Assembly: GCA_963769765.1 (NCBI GenBank)
Contig: CAVYNA010000001.1
Location: 434,001-498,000 of the forward strand
Length of the DNA stretch: 64,000 nt
Direction: 5' to 3'
Source: Bog-756 sp963769765
GTDB lineage: Bacteria; Actinomycetota; Acidimicrobiia; Acidimicrobiales; RAAP-2
Under the pieces are notes generated by a model. That model was given only the letters and a program-made list of their open reading frames with translations, ran no database searches and was not told the origin of the DNA. Both the position numbers and the translations under genes were made by a program. Positions 7,504 to 16,827 of the stretch are shown piece after piece; within the stretch, counting starts at the first letter, position 1, and every line of letters begins with the position of its first letter.

Positions 7504-9852
7504 TCAGCCGGGGTCTCCTTCCGCCACGCGGGACAGGACCGCGCGCTCGAGGGCGTCGATCCGCCTCTGATCGGTCACCTTGGCGCCGTCGGGGCCGCGC
7601 ACGTAGAACGCGTCGAGGACGGCGGAGCCGAACGTGGAGACCTTCGCCGAGATGACGTCGACCTCGCTGTCGACGAGGGCTCTCGTGATGCGGTGGAGCT
7701 GGCCGACCACGTCCTCGGCCCGGACCTCGACCACGGTCGCCGTCGCCGATGCAGCGTTGTCGACGGTGACCTGCGTCGACACGAGGTGGGGAGCGGTCGC
7801 CCGATTCGGGTTGCGGTAGATGCGGGCGCGTTCGGCAAGCTTCGCCTCGAGGGCGAGTCGGCCGTCCATCACCGCCATGAGGTCGTCGGCGAGCTGCGCG
7901 GCGCTCGGCCATCTTCCCCGCTGCGGCTCGACCGTGAAGGAGTCCACCGCCACGCCGTCTTCGCCCGCCACGACCGCGGAGCGTACGTTGAGCCCGTGGA
8001 GGGCGAGCACGCCCGTGACCTCGGCGAGCAGGCCCGAGCGGTCGGGAGCGACGACGGTCACGGTCGGGTCGTCGATGGACAGGGCCGGCGCGCCCTTGGT
8101 GCGGACGGTGTCCATGATCAGCCGGAGGTCGTCGTTGATCGAGGGGGTCGCCGGTGTCACCGGCTCGCCGGCCAGGAGGCTCGCCGTCCGGTCGACCAGG
8201 TCTGCGACGAGCCCGGCCTTCCACGGACCCCATGCCGACGGTCCGGTCGCGAGGCTGTCGGCCTCCACGAGCGCGGCGAGCAGCTCGAGTGTCCCGCGGT
8301 TTCCGACCTCGTCGGCCACGCGCTGGGCGGTTGCCGGGTCGTCGAGATCGCGCCGCGTCGCCGCGTCCGGGAGGAGGAGGTGGAGCCGGACGAGCGTCAC
8401 GATGACGTCGACGTCTTCGGGGCCGAGCCCCATCCGGCTCGCGACGTCTGCCGCGACCACCATGCCCACCTCGGTGTGGTCCCCGGGGAAGCCCTTCCCG
8501 ATGTCGTGGAGGAGTGCGCCGATGAGGAGGAGGTCGACCCGACCGACCCGGTGGGCGAGCATCGCCGCGGTGGCGGTGGTCTCGAGCAGGTGCCGGTCGA
8601 CGGTGAAGCGGTGGTAGGGGTTGCGCTGCGGCTTGTTCCGCACCGCGGCCCACTCGGGGAGGTACCGCTCGAGGAGCCGGCGCTGGTCCAGCGCCTCGAG
8701 TGTTGCGATCGCCGGGGGACCGGTGCCGAGCACCCGGAGGAACGCCGACAGCACCGCATCGGGCCAGGGCGCCTGCGGCTCTGGCGCCTTCCGACCGAGC
8801 AGGTTGAGCGCATCGCGGGAGATCGGCAGATTGCGCTCCGCCGCCACCGCGGCGAGCCGGAACGACAGTGACGCGTCCACGGCCACGTCCGCGTCTTCGG
8901 TCAGGCCGACCTCGTCGCCGCTGACCTGGATCCCGCGGTCCGACGGGAGGGGCCCACTCCCCGCACCGCCCGCAGCCGGGCGACGCCGACCACGCCCCAC
9001 CCGTTCGCGCGTCCAGGCACTCCGGCGCCGCCACGCATCGTCCCCCTCCCAGGCGACGGTCCTGCCGGCCGTCGCGATCGAGTGCATGAGCGAGTCGGCG
9101 TCCGCGGCGCCGAGCGCAGCGGCGACCTGCTCTTGTTCTTGGAGGAGGAGCTTGTTGAGCTCGCGGTTCGCCCGCCGGTGGAGCTCGACCCGGCTGGACG
9201 TGAGGACCGCACGAGCGTCGTCGATCGCGACGGTGTCGACGTAGTCGGCGAGGGCGGGCACCGCGAGCATGAGCGCGGCGAGCGCGCCGATGTCGCGGAG
9301 GCCGCCGTGGGACTCCTTCAGGTCAGGCTCGAGGAGGAAGCCGACGTCGCCCTCCGAGCGGTGCCGCTGCACGACCTGATCGGCGAGGACCGCCAACCAT
9401 GGTGGTTTCTGCTTCCTCCAGCGCTCGCGGGCACCCTCGAGCACGGTCTCGGCGACCTTCGCGTCGCCACAGATCACGCGGGCGTCCAGGAGACCGAGTG
9501 CGACCCGCAGGTCCTCCGCGGCGAGGTCGAGCACCTCGCTCGGCTTCCGCACACTGTGATCGAGGCCGATGCCCTCGTCCCAGACCGGGTACCAGATCCG
9601 GTTGGCGACTGCGGTGACGTCGCGCTTCGCGCGGTGGACGAGGATGACGTCGAGATCGCTGTGGGGGCACAACTCGCCACGCCCGTATCCGCCCACTGCG
9701 ACCAGCGCCATCCCCCGTTCGTCCCCGTCGACTGCGTCCTCGAAGAGGCGGGTGATCCACTCGTCGGCCGCGGCCGAATACGCGCGACAGAAGGCGTCGC
9801 CGCGGAGATCGGGGGTCTGGATGAGCGCCTCGCGCCGCTCGCGCAGTGACAC
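7504..9852 (-). CDS. glnD: [Protein-PII] uridylyltransferase
   Basis: GlnD senses glutamine and adds or removes a nucleotide on PII, controlling nitrogen assimilation. At 782 residues all expected domains are present: a nucleotidyltransferase core with GGYGRGELCPHSDLDV near residue 53, the GlnD-type linker (LEPDLKESHGGLRDI), an HD phosphohydrolase with LLHDIGKGFPGDHTEVG near residue 445, and two C-terminal ACT domains (VTVVAPDRSGLLAEVTGV and VEVRAEDVVGQLHRIT). No glnB or amtB is in the window, so the usual operon partners lie elsewhere. Confidence 0.97.
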   Translation of the reverse strand: MSLRERREALIQTPDLRGDAFCRAYSAAADEWITRLFEDAVDGDERGMALVAVGGYGRGELCPHSDLDVILVHRAKRDVTAVANRIWYPVWDEGIGLDHSVRKPSEVLDLAAEDLRVALGLLDARVICGDAKVAETVLEGARERWRKQKPPWLAVLADQVVQRHRSEGDVGFLLEPDLKESHGGLRDIGALAALMLAVPALADYVDTVAIDDARAVLTSSRVELHRRANRELNKLLLQEQEQVAAALGAADADSLMHSIATAGRTVAWEGDDAWRRRSAWTRERVGRGRRRPAAGGAGSGPLPSDRGIQVSGDEVGLTEDADVAVDASLSFRLAAVAAERNLPISRDALNLLGRKAPEPQAPWPDAVLSAFLRVLGTGPPAIATLEALDQRRLLERYLPEWAAVRNKPQRNPYHRFTVDRHLLETTATAAMLAHRVGRVDLLLIGALLHDIGKGFPGDHTEVGMVVAADVASRMGLGPEDVDVIVTLVRLHLLLPDAATRRDLDDPATAQRVADEVGNRGTLELLAALVEADSLATGPSAWGPWKAGLVADLVDRTASLLAGEPVTPATPSINDDLRLIMDTVRTKGAPALSIDDPTVTVVAPDRSGLLAEVTGVLALHGLNVRSAVVAGEDGVAVDSFTVEPQRGRWPSAAQLADDLMAVMDGRLALEAKLAERARIYRNPNRATAPHLVSTQVTVDNAASATATVVEVRAEDVVGQLHRITRALVDSEVDVISAKVSTFGSAVLDAFYVRGPDGAKVTDQRRIDALERAVLSRVAEGDPG

Positions 9853-9937
9853 CTGCGGACCGTACCACCGGGTCGACGTGGCCGAACCGACCCACTCGTG
9901 GAAACCGATCCGCGGCCCGACCGGCGGTGGGGGCGGT

Positions 9938-9943
9938 TAGCGT
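9938..9943 (+). promoter_or_regulatory. -10 box of leaderless small membrane protein gene
   Basis: TAGCGT ends six bases before the GTG at 9950. No ribosome-binding site fits between them. Confidence 0.5.
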
Positions 9944-9949
9944 GGTGGT

Positions 9950-10147
9950 GTGGCAGAGGACCAACACACAGGAATCAGCCTGTTCGACGGCGTGCTCGTC
10001 GTGGGTGGTGGGCTGATCGCCCTCTTCGTCGCCTTCACCATCTTCAACTTCGTGGTGGGCATCGTCTGGCTCGTGGTCAAAGTGGTCGTGATCGTCGCTG
10101 TGATCGCGATCGTGGCACGCCTGTTGTTCCGACGACACCGCTCATAG
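9950..10147 (+). CDS. Small two-helix membrane protein
   Basis: A 65-residue protein made of a short acidic start, two adjacent hydrophobic segments (roughly residues 13-36 and 38-58, rich in Val and Ile) and a basic tail FRRHRS. It is not recognised as a named family. The leaderless -10 box and the divergent orientation to glnD support expression. The basic tail suggests a cytoplasmic C-terminus. Confidence 0.65.
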   Translation: MAEDQHTGISLFDGVLVVGGGLIALFVAFTIFNFVVGIVWLVVKVVVIVAVIAIVARLLFRRHRS

Positions 10148-10193
10148 CCGAGGCTCGGGCGCAGTGGTCCGGTGTGCGCCTGGCTCCGACCCC

Positions 10194-11219
10194 TCAGGCG
10201 AGCATCGACTCGTAGAGCTCGACGTGCTCGGTGACCATCCGATTGGTCGAGAAGTAACCCTCGACCGAGAGCCGGCAGTCGCGCCGGTCGAGCTTGTCGA
10301 GCCGTCCGATGGCCTCGACCATGTCGGCCTCGTCCTCGCAGAGGAATCCGGTCCGACCGTTGTCGACGACCTCAGGAGCTGCACCTTCGGGAAAGGCGAG
10401 CACCGGCGTCCCGCAGGCCATGGACTCGAGCATCACCATTCCGAACGGCTCGTTCCAGCGGATCGGGAAGACCAGGGCGGCCGCACCCGCGAGGAGCTCG
10501 AGCTTGCGTTCGTGGGACACCTCGCCGAGGTAGCGCGCATCGCTGCCGAGGAGCGGCTCGACGCGCTCGGTGTAGTACTGCAGCTCCGACGGCTCGCGCA
10601 TCTTGGCCGCCATGAGGATCCGCATCCCGGCCTTGCGAGCCACTTCGATCGCCCGGTGTGCGCCTTTGTCCTCGGCCATCCGCCCGAGGAAGAGGAGATA
10701 GGGGCCGTCCCGGTCACCGCTTCCGTCGCCGACCGGAAAGAGCGACGCGTCGACGCCGTGGTGGATCACCTTCACGATCGGGATGTCGGGAGCCGATCGC
10801 CGCTGGGCGTGGGAGATCGCCACGAGTGGCACCCGTTCGCTCGTGGCCCGGTAGAGATCGGACAGGTCCTCGTTGAACGGCCCGTGGATGGTGGTGGCGA
10901 CCGGCAGGTGGGGGTAGTGCTCGGCGTGGAAGGGACCCATGATCGTGTGGTCGTGGACGACGTCGCAGTCATGGACGGCCTCGTAGGCGTGGATGACGTG
11001 GCGGAGCTCGGGGACGGCCATCCCGATGCGCTGGCCCTCGGCGTGTTCGAGCACCCACTGCTTCGGCACCGGACAGGTCGAATCGCCGGTCGCGTAGAGG
11101 AGGACGTCGTGGCCGACGTCCTGGAGGCCGCGCGCCAACTGGTCGACCACCAGCTCGATGCCGCCGTAGAGCCGCGGCGGGATGGGCGTCCACGGCGGGG
11201 CGATGATTCCGATCCGCAT
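10194..11219 (-). CDS. Glycosyltransferase family 4 protein
   Basis: A 341-residue GT-B fold retaining glycosyltransferase. The N-terminal domain opens with MRIGIIAPPW and PRLYGGIELVVDQLARGL. The C-terminal GT4 domain has LLFLGRMAEDKGAHRAIE and the nucleotide-sugar motif NEPFGMVMLESMACGTPVLA. Donor and acceptor sugars are unknown. ATG 11219 gives the standard N-terminus; an in-frame ATG lies 12 bp upstream. It faces away from the tRNA-Cys gene and has no close operon partner. Confidence 0.88.
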   Translation of the reverse strand: MRIGIIAPPWTPIPPRLYGGIELVVDQLARGLQDVGHDVLLYATGDSTCPVPKQWVLEHAEGQRIGMAVPELRHVIHAYEAVHDCDVVHDHTIMGPFHAEHYPHLPVATTIHGPFNEDLSDLYRATSERVPLVAISHAQRRSAPDIPIVKVIHHGVDASLFPVGDGSGDRDGPYLLFLGRMAEDKGAHRAIEVARKAGMRILMAAKMREPSELQYYTERVEPLLGSDARYLGEVSHERKLELLAGAAALVFPIRWNEPFGMVMLESMACGTPVLAFPEGAAPEVVDNGRTGFLCEDEADMVEAIGRLDKLDRRDCRLSVEGYFSTNRMVTEHVELYESMLA

Positions 11220-11268
11220 GGTGAGATTCAAGCATCCCGACGGCGAGGGTAGGATCGCCGGGCGCTGT

Positions 11269-11340
11269 GGCGGCGTGGCCGAGTGGCTTAGGCAGGGGCC
11301 TGCAAAGCCCCGTACGGCGGTTCGATTCCGCCCGCCGCCT
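11269..11340 (+). tRNA. tRNA-Cys (GCA)
   Basis: The cloverleaf folds with acceptor arm GGCGGCG/CGCCGCC, anticodon loop CTGCAAA giving GCA, T-arm GGCGG-TTCGATT-CCGCC and discriminator base U, as expected for Cys. No CCA is encoded. Confidence 0.95.
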
Positions 11341-11412
11341 CTGGAACACCGAGCGTCCGCATGCTCGCGCGGCGGGCTCCTCGATCGGTCAGGTCGCTCG
11401 TGCAGCCGGGGT

Positions 11413-11418
11413 TACCAT
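11413..11418 (+). promoter_or_regulatory. -10 box of the moa operon
   Basis: TACCAT ends five bases before the moaE ATG, so the molybdenum-cofactor operon probably starts as a leaderless transcript here, about 70 bp after tRNA-Cys. Confidence 0.45.
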
Positions 11419-11423
11419 TGACC

Positions 11424-11918
11424 ATGGCGACCCCACCGCCGGGTCTCGACTGGGTGCTCTTTTCGAACGAGCCTCTTCCGGTCGGCGACGCGCTCACCTG
11501 GGCGGTCCTGCCGAGCTGCGGCGCCGTCGTCACCTTCAGCGGAACGGTGCGCGATCACTCCGAGGGAAGACCCGACGTCTCGACCGTCGAGTACGAGGCC
11601 TATGCCGAGTACGTCGAGCCGCGGCTCGCCGAGGTGGCGGCGGCTGCACGCCGTCGGTGGCCGGTGATCGGCCGGGTCGCCCTGTTCCACCGTGCCGGAT
11701 TGCTCGGGGTCGGTGAGGTCTCGGTGGTGGTGGCCGTTTCCGCCCCGCACCGGATCGAGGCCTTCGAGGCGGCGCGATTCTGCATCGACGACGTGAAGGG
11801 GAACGTGCCCATTTGGAAGCACGAGACCTGGTCGGGCGGCTCAGAATGGGTGCACTGCGATCATTCCCCCGTTCCGGCGGAACACGCCGACGAACCGGTG
11901 GCGAGGACCGGCTCGTGA
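11424..11918 (+). CDS. moaE: Molybdopterin synthase catalytic subunit MoaE
   Basis: MoaE is the large subunit of molybdopterin synthase, which transfers sulfur from the MoaD C-terminus to precursor Z (cPMP). The 164-residue protein shows the family path: FSGTVRDHSEG, a central VEYEAYAEYVE, RVALFHRAGLLGVGE, and the catalytic lysine segment FCIDDVKGNVPIWKHE. It is the first gene of moaE-moeA-moaA-moaD. Its stop overlaps the moeA GTG by four bases. Confidence 0.95.
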   Translation: MATPPPGLDWVLFSNEPLPVGDALTWAVLPSCGAVVTFSGTVRDHSEGRPDVSTVEYEAYAEYVEPRLAEVAAAARRRWPVIGRVALFHRAGLLGVGEVSVVVAVSAPHRIEAFEAARFCIDDVKGNVPIWKHETWSGGSEWVHCDHSPVPAEHADEPVARTGS

Positions 11919-13183
11919 TCGCGCTGGACGAAGCCCGGGGACTCGTGGTCGACATCTGTGCTCCGCTGGACCCGGTGGAACTGGAGATCGACGCAGCGCT
12001 CGGCTGCGTGCTCGCCACGGACGTGGTGGCGACCTCGGCTGTCCCGCCGTTCGCCAACTCGTCGATGGACGGGTACGCGCTCCGGGCCGTCGACACGACC
12101 TCCGCCCCGGTTTCGCTCCGGGTGATCGAGACGATCACGGCCGGCACCCCTGGCCGTCGGACCGTCGGTCCGGGCGAGGCCTCGAGGATCATGACCGGTG
12201 CGCCACTGCCCGCCGGCGCGGACGCCGTCTGCATGGTCGAGCGCACCCGTCCCGCCGGGGGAGCCGGGGTCGTGATCGAGGTCGCCGTCGAGGAGGGGAC
12301 TGCAGTCCGTCCGGCTGGGAGCGACATCGCCGCCGGAGACCTCGTGGTCCGGAGCGGGACCGCTCTCTCGCCGGCTCACGTCGGGGTGCTGGCCGGTCTC
12401 GGGCTGAGATCGGTCTCCGTCCATCCGCGCCCACGGGTCGGGGTGCTGGCGACCGGCGACGAGCTGGTCGGGGACGGGAGCCCGCTCGCGCCCGGCCAGA
12501 TCCGCGACTCGGCGCGTCCCGCCCTCCTCGCGCTCGCCCGGCGGTCCGGCTTCGCACCCGTCGACTTCGGCATCGTCGGTGACGACGAGGACGCGCTTGC
12601 GTCGTCGATCGAGGCGGCGGCGGAGTGCTGCGACGCACTGGTGACGACCGGTGGGGTCAGCGTCGGCGACCTCGATCTCGTCAAGATCGTGCTCGACAAG
12701 CTGAGCGGCGGCACCATGCAGTGGCTCCAGATCGCCGTCCGGCCGGGCAAGCCCCTTGCCTTCGGCGCGCTGGCGGCCTCCGGCATCCCGGTCATCGGCC
12801 TTCCCGGCAATCCCGTCTCGGCGATGGTCTCGTTCGAGCAGATCGCCCGCCCCGCACTGCGCCGGATGGCCGGCCACCACTCGCTGGTCCTGCCCGCATT
12901 GCAGGCCACAGCGGCGGTCGATTTCCGACGGATGCGCGACGGCAAGCTCCATCTCGTGCGGTCGAACGCGACGGTCGGTGCCGACGGGCACCTGGTCGCA
13001 AGACCGTCCGGAGGGCAGGACTCCCACCAGCTGCGGGCCATGGCCGACGGCAACTGCCTGGTCGTCCTCCCCGACGGGGACGGGGTAGCGGCGGGAGCCG
13101 ATGTCGAGGTCATGCTCCTCGATCCGGAAAGGCTCACCGCCGAAGAGCCGGAGATCGACCAAACCGGGGCCGTACCCCGGTGA
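11915..13183 (+). CDS. moeA: Molybdopterin molybdenumtransferase MoeA
   Basis: MoeA inserts molybdate into adenylylated molybdopterin. The 422-residue protein carries the N-terminal SMDGYAL motif, the MoCF-fold nucleotide segment RVGVLATGDELVGDG, TTGGVSVGDLDLVK, and GLPGNPVSAMVSFEQ before the C-terminal beta domain. GTG 11915 overlaps the moaE stop; its own stop overlaps the moaA GTG in the same way, showing tight coupling through the operon. Confidence 0.95.
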   Translation: MIALDEARGLVVDICAPLDPVELEIDAALGCVLATDVVATSAVPPFANSSMDGYALRAVDTTSAPVSLRVIETITAGTPGRRTVGPGEASRIMTGAPLPAGADAVCMVERTRPAGGAGVVIEVAVEEGTAVRPAGSDIAAGDLVVRSGTALSPAHVGVLAGLGLRSVSVHPRPRVGVLATGDELVGDGSPLAPGQIRDSARPALLALARRSGFAPVDFGIVGDDEDALASSIEAAAECCDALVTTGGVSVGDLDLVKIVLDKLSGGTMQWLQIAVRPGKPLAFGALAASGIPVIGLPGNPVSAMVSFEQIARPALRRMAGHHSLVLPALQATAAVDFRRMRDGKLHLVRSNATVGADGHLVARPSGGQDSHQLRAMADGNCLVVLPDGDGVAAGADVEVMLLDPERLTAEEPEIDQTGAVPR

Positions 13184-14203
13184 CGGCGTCCGGGGCGGTC
13201 GACCGCGTGCCACCGAGCGAGCCGCTCGTCGACGGCTTCGGCCGCGTCCACGACGACCTCCGCCTGTCGGTCACCGATCGGTGCAACCTTCGGTGCTTCT
13301 ACTGCATGCCCGAGGACGGGGTGGAGTTCCGCCCGCGCGACGAGCTGCTCTCCTTCGAGGAGATCACCCGCGTCGCTCGGGTCGCGCACTCGCTCGGCGT
13401 GCGGTCGGTGCGCTTCACGGGCGGGGAGCCGCTCGTGCGCAAGGGGATCACGCGACTCGTCTCGATGGTCGCCGCACTTCGGCTTCACCGATCTCTCGCT
13501 CACGACCAACGGCATGCTGCTCGGTCCACTGGCAGGTGAGCTCGCGGCGGCCGGCCTCCACCGGGTGAACGTGAGCTGCGACTCGTTGCGGCCCGACCGG
13601 TTCGAGCGGATCCGCAGGCGCGGCGAGCTCGAGGTGGTGCTCGACGCCATGGATGCAGCCGAGCGGGCGGGGCTCGCCCCGGTGAAGGTCAACGTCGTGC
13701 TCGTGGCGGGCATCAACGACGACGAGATCCTCGATTTCGCAGACTTCGCACGCACGACGGGCCGTCCCGTCCGGTTCATCGAGTACATGCCTCTGGACGG
13801 AGACGGACACTGGCAACGTGATCAGGTTGTCGAAGGCCAACTTGTCGTCGACCGGATCGCGGCACTGTGGCCACTCGAGCGGGACGGGACCGATCGAGGC
13901 GCAGCACCCGCGGAGCGCTACCGCTTTTCCGACGGACGGGGCGAGATCGGGGTGGTCTCGAGCGTGAGCAGGCCGTTCTGTGCGTCGTGCAACCGGCTCC
14001 GGTTGATGGCGGACGGCGCCCTGCGCAACTGCCTCTTCTCCGACGACGAGCTCTCGGCGCGCGAGCTGCTCCGCAGCGGTGGCTCGGACGATGAGCTCGC
14101 CGACCTCATGCGGCACGCGGTCGCCCGGAAGCGTGCGGGACATGCCATCGGCGAGGCGGTCTTCATCCGTCCCCGACGGTCGATGTCGATGATCGGTGGT
14201 TGA
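13180..14203 (+). pseudogene. moaA: GTP 3',8-cyclase MoaA, frameshifted as sequenced
   Basis: MoaA is a radical-SAM enzyme starting molybdopterin synthesis from GTP. Both Fe-S clusters are encoded: the N-terminal CNLRCFYC motif near residue 37 and the C-terminal CASCNRLR ... NCLF set, and the protein ends in Gly-Gly as is usual. The frame breaks near 13478: residues up to MVAAL are in one frame and GFTDLSLTTNGML continues in the next. Removing one T restores a normal reading frame (about 340 residues). The rest of the operon is intact, so this is either a very recent lesion or a sequencing insertion. Confidence 0.85.
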
Positions 14204-14207
14204 GTCG

Positions 14208-14444
14208 GTGGCAACAGTCGTGCTGTTCGGACCCGCACGGGATGCCGCCGGAGTCGGCCGGGACACGATCGAGGGAGCGACGGTGGGGGACGTGATCTCT
14301 GCGGCCGCGGACCGCTACGGCGACCGATTCGCCGGAGTGCTCGCCACGTGCAAGATCTGGGTCAACGGCGAGCCTGCACCGCTGGGGCTCGCCGTCGGTG
14401 ACGGTGACGAGGTCGCCGTGCTGCCGCCGGTGTCCGGGGGCTGA
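14208..14444 (+). CDS. moaD: Molybdopterin synthase sulfur carrier MoaD
   Basis: A ubiquitin-like sulfur carrier whose C-terminal glycine is thiocarboxylated to donate sulfur in molybdopterin synthase. It starts ATVVLFGPARDAAG and ends AVLPPVSGG, the required Gly-Gly tail. GTG 14208 gives the standard MoaD N-terminus of 78 residues; an in-frame GTG at 14196 would overlap moaA. Last gene of the operon; moaC and moaB/mogA are not present in this window. Confidence 0.9.
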   Translation: MATVVLFGPARDAAGVGRDTIEGATVGDVISAAADRYGDRFAGVLATCKIWVNGEPAPLGLAVGDGDEVAVLPPVSGG

Positions 14445-14487
14445 CCGCTCGCACCGACGTGCCCCGGGTACGCGGACCGGCCGGCAT

Positions 14488-14493
14488 TAGGGT
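14488..14493 (+). promoter_or_regulatory. -10 box of leaderless DUF2127 gene
   Basis: TAGGGT ends six bases before the GTG at 14500, matching the leaderless layout seen at other genes here. Confidence 0.4.
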
Positions 14494-14499
14494 GCTGCG

Positions 14500-15331
14500 G
14501 TGGCCAGAGGTCGACGCACCGAACGGCGGTATGAGCTCTTCACCTGTTGGTGGCGCGATCACACGCTCGTCGGCACCGACGTCGCGACGATCACCGACGA
14601 GGACGCGGCCATCGTGCGGGAGTGGGACGGACTGCGCTGGTACCGCTGTCTCCGTTGCGATGCCTGGATCGCCCAACCGCCGCCGGAGCACCCGACACGG
14701 GAGCGGATGCCCCCTCGTGACGAGATCGAGGTGCCGCTGCGCGGCCCGTTCCTCCGCGACCGGTACGTCCTGCGCCTCATCGCGATCGACCGTGCGGTCC
14801 ACGTCGATCGTCTTGACCTTGCTCGCCGTCGCGCTGTTCACCTTCGCCCGGCACGACTCGACCCTGCGCAAGGCGTACACGAACATCATGAACGACCTCT
14901 CGGGCGGTGTGCCCGGCGTCACCCAGGTCCGAGGCATCCTCGGGTACTTCCGCCGGGTCGTCAACTACTCGACGTTGCACCTGACCGTGCTCGGGCTGAT
15001 CGTGACCGCCTACGCGGCCCTCGAGGCCACGGAGATGGTCGGACTCTGGATGGGCAAACGGTGGGCCGAGTATCTGACCCTGGTGGCGACCTCGGCATTC
15101 CTCCCGTACGAGATCTACGAGCTCACCATCAGCGTGACCGTGATCAAGTCGATCGCGTTCGTCGTCAACCTCGCAGTCGTCGTCTACCTGCTCGTCGCGA
15201 AGCGGTTGTTCGGCATTCGTGGCGGACACAAGGTCCAAGCTCAGCGACACCTCGACCTGAGCGGCTGGACGGCCGTCGACCGCGCCACGCCACATGGACT
15301 CGAAGTGCCCCGAAGTGCAGGTCAGACGTGA
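14500..15331 (+). pseudogene. DUF2127 membrane protein, frameshifted as sequenced
   Basis: The N-terminal part (14500 to about 14805) carries a zinc-ribbon-like CLRCDAW pair and the DUF2127 entry LRLIAIDRAVH. The membrane part with about four hydrophobic segments continues one frame over (LTLLAVALFTFARHD ... LVVWALR-free region ... VVNLAVVVYLLVAKRLFG). Dropping one base near 14805 joins them as AVHVIVLTLLAVALF, a normal DUF2127 protein of about 277 residues. The function of the family is unknown. The break is a single-base insertion, as in moaA 1.3 kb upstream. Confidence 0.75.
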
Positions 15332-15403
15332 CGGATCGACGTCACTGGGGGCCTCTCCACATCGGCCGGGGCCGTTGCGGCCGGTGGTAGCGTCGAAGCC
15401 CAC

Positions 15404-15479
15404 GGGCCGTTGGCGCAGTTGGTAGCGCACTTGCATGACACGCAAGGGGTCGTCGGTTCAAGTCCGGCACGGCCCACCA
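15404..15479 (+). tRNA. tRNA-Val (GAC)
   Basis: Acceptor GGGCCGT pairs with ACGGCCC, the anticodon stem CTTGC/GCAAG encloses ATGACAC (anticodon GAC), and the T-arm holds GGTTCAAGTCC. The 3' CCA is encoded. It marks the left edge of the accessory stretch 15.5-24.9 kb. Confidence 0.95.
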
Positions 15480-15481
15480 GT

Positions 15482-15536
15482 GTGATGTCGCGAGACATCG
15501 GAGACAGCTGTGTCAGGACATCGTAGACACATCGAA
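15482..15536. mobile_element. Possible insertion-sequence end remnant next to tRNA-Val
   Basis: Right after the tRNA CCA come inverted and repeated ACATC/GATGT words: GATGTCGCGAGACATC is palindromic and is followed by GTGTCAGGACATCGTAGACA. This texture resembles the terminal repeats of IS481-type elements, but no transposase remains beside it and the assignment rests on memory of such ends. The rest of 15480-15605 shows no gene. Confidence 0.3.
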
Positions 15537-15605
15537 ACGCCCGTACTCAGGGCGCACCCTGGTAGTTGATAATCGGGGCGACGGTCGCGGACCCGAGGCG
15601 CTCTC

Positions 15606-16806
15606 TCAGCCCCCTCTAGCCGTGTCTCCGACGATGACCGAGCCGGACGCACCGTTGAACGTCACCGGCAGTCGGAGGCCGGGAATCGGTAGGGGCGTGG
15701 CTCGTCGGCTCCCGATCAGGTAGCTCGCCATGTTGACCGACGTGCCCGCGGCGTTCCATTGCGCGAAGAACACCCAGGTGCTGTCCGGCGACCACGCGAG
15801 CATGTTCAGCGCCCCGATGCTCCCCGGCACCGTGGTGGTCGAACCGGTGGCGAGGTCGTCGATCACGACGACGCCGCCCTTCCTGGCACCTGGGGTACCC
15901 GGCGCCGGTTGAAAGTTGATGGCGACCTTGGAACCGTTCGGGGAGATGACGAGGGAGAACGCTTCGTCACCTGGGGGACCGACCAGCACCTGTCCCGGAT
16001 CACCGGTGACACCGTCGACATGCACCGAGTGCCCATCCGACCACACAATGTTGGTCGCGCTCGTGGCTGGAACAGCCGCGGAGAACTTCTGGCTGCCGAG
16101 GGTCGCGAGCACGCGCCGTTGCGATGGACTCCACAGCACCAGGAATTGCGTCGGTGGTGGCCCGATCAACAAGAGGTTCGGACCGACCTGGCCTTCGATG
16201 ACGGTGTCCGCGGGGATGGTGATCGTCGGGCCCACCGGTCGTTCGTTCAGGTTGAGTTCGGTCGCGGTGCCGGTTTCCGTGGACTCCCACACATAGGACG
16301 GATTGTTGGCAGGAACCGGATGCCCCCCGTACCTCCCGGTCCAGGCGGAGAGGGCGCGTTTGAGGTCATAGGAGAAGGCGCCAACGACGTTGTTGTTGTA
16401 GCCGAGCACGATAGCCATTCCGGGCGAGCCACCTGATGGTCCAAGATTGATATAGGTGCGAACTGTGCCGGTGCTGAGCTCAACGCTGGCGTTGGTCCAG
16501 GGTCCAGTAACCAATGGGGACGCCCCAGAACAGGTCGAGGATGAGGGGCGTGCCACTACCAATCAAGGGTGCAGGCTTCGGAGCCACCCGGCCGGTGCCG
16601 GTTGGAGGTGAGCCCGTGTGGAGCGTCGCCGCGGAGACCATCGCCACGGCTCCTGCCACGACGAACAGGATGACAACGAGCGCGACTCGGCGGTGTCTCA
16701 TTCGCTGGTGCTGACGGGCCTCCGCGATCACGACCTGCGCGTCGGGGACCGGGCTGTCCGACGTGGGTCGAGGTTCGGTGAGGGTCGTCTGCCCACAGGA
16801 TTGCAT
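15606..16806 (-). pseudogene. Membrane-anchored beta-propeller protein, frameshifted as sequenced
   Basis: The N-terminal part (16806 down to about 16515) has a short cytoplasmic region, basic MRHRR and one membrane segment (VALVVILFVVAGAVAMVSA). The remainder, one frame over, is a TolB/WD40-like propeller with segments such as LVLWSPSQRRVLATLG, LVISPNGSKVAINF and LAWSPDSTWVFFAQW. Omitting one base near 16515 joins them as FWGVPLVTGPWTNA, giving about 399 residues. Function is unknown; it faces a GntR gene across 21 bp, so it is likely the GntR target. Confidence 0.65.
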
Positions 16807-16827
16807 GATGCTAGTGTAACTATCACC
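16807..16827. promoter_or_regulatory. Shared divergent promoter/operator of propeller and GntR genes
   Basis: Only 21 bp separate the two divergent start codons. It holds TAGTGTAACTA, an imperfect dyad that also supplies a -10-like TAGTGT ten bases before the GntR ATG. A YtrA-type GntR bound here would control both genes. Confidence 0.45.

Noticed and set aside
7442..9034. 530-codon minus-strand frame overlapping glnD in another frame
   Set aside because: Arg/Gly-rich shadow of glnD, which has every expected domain.
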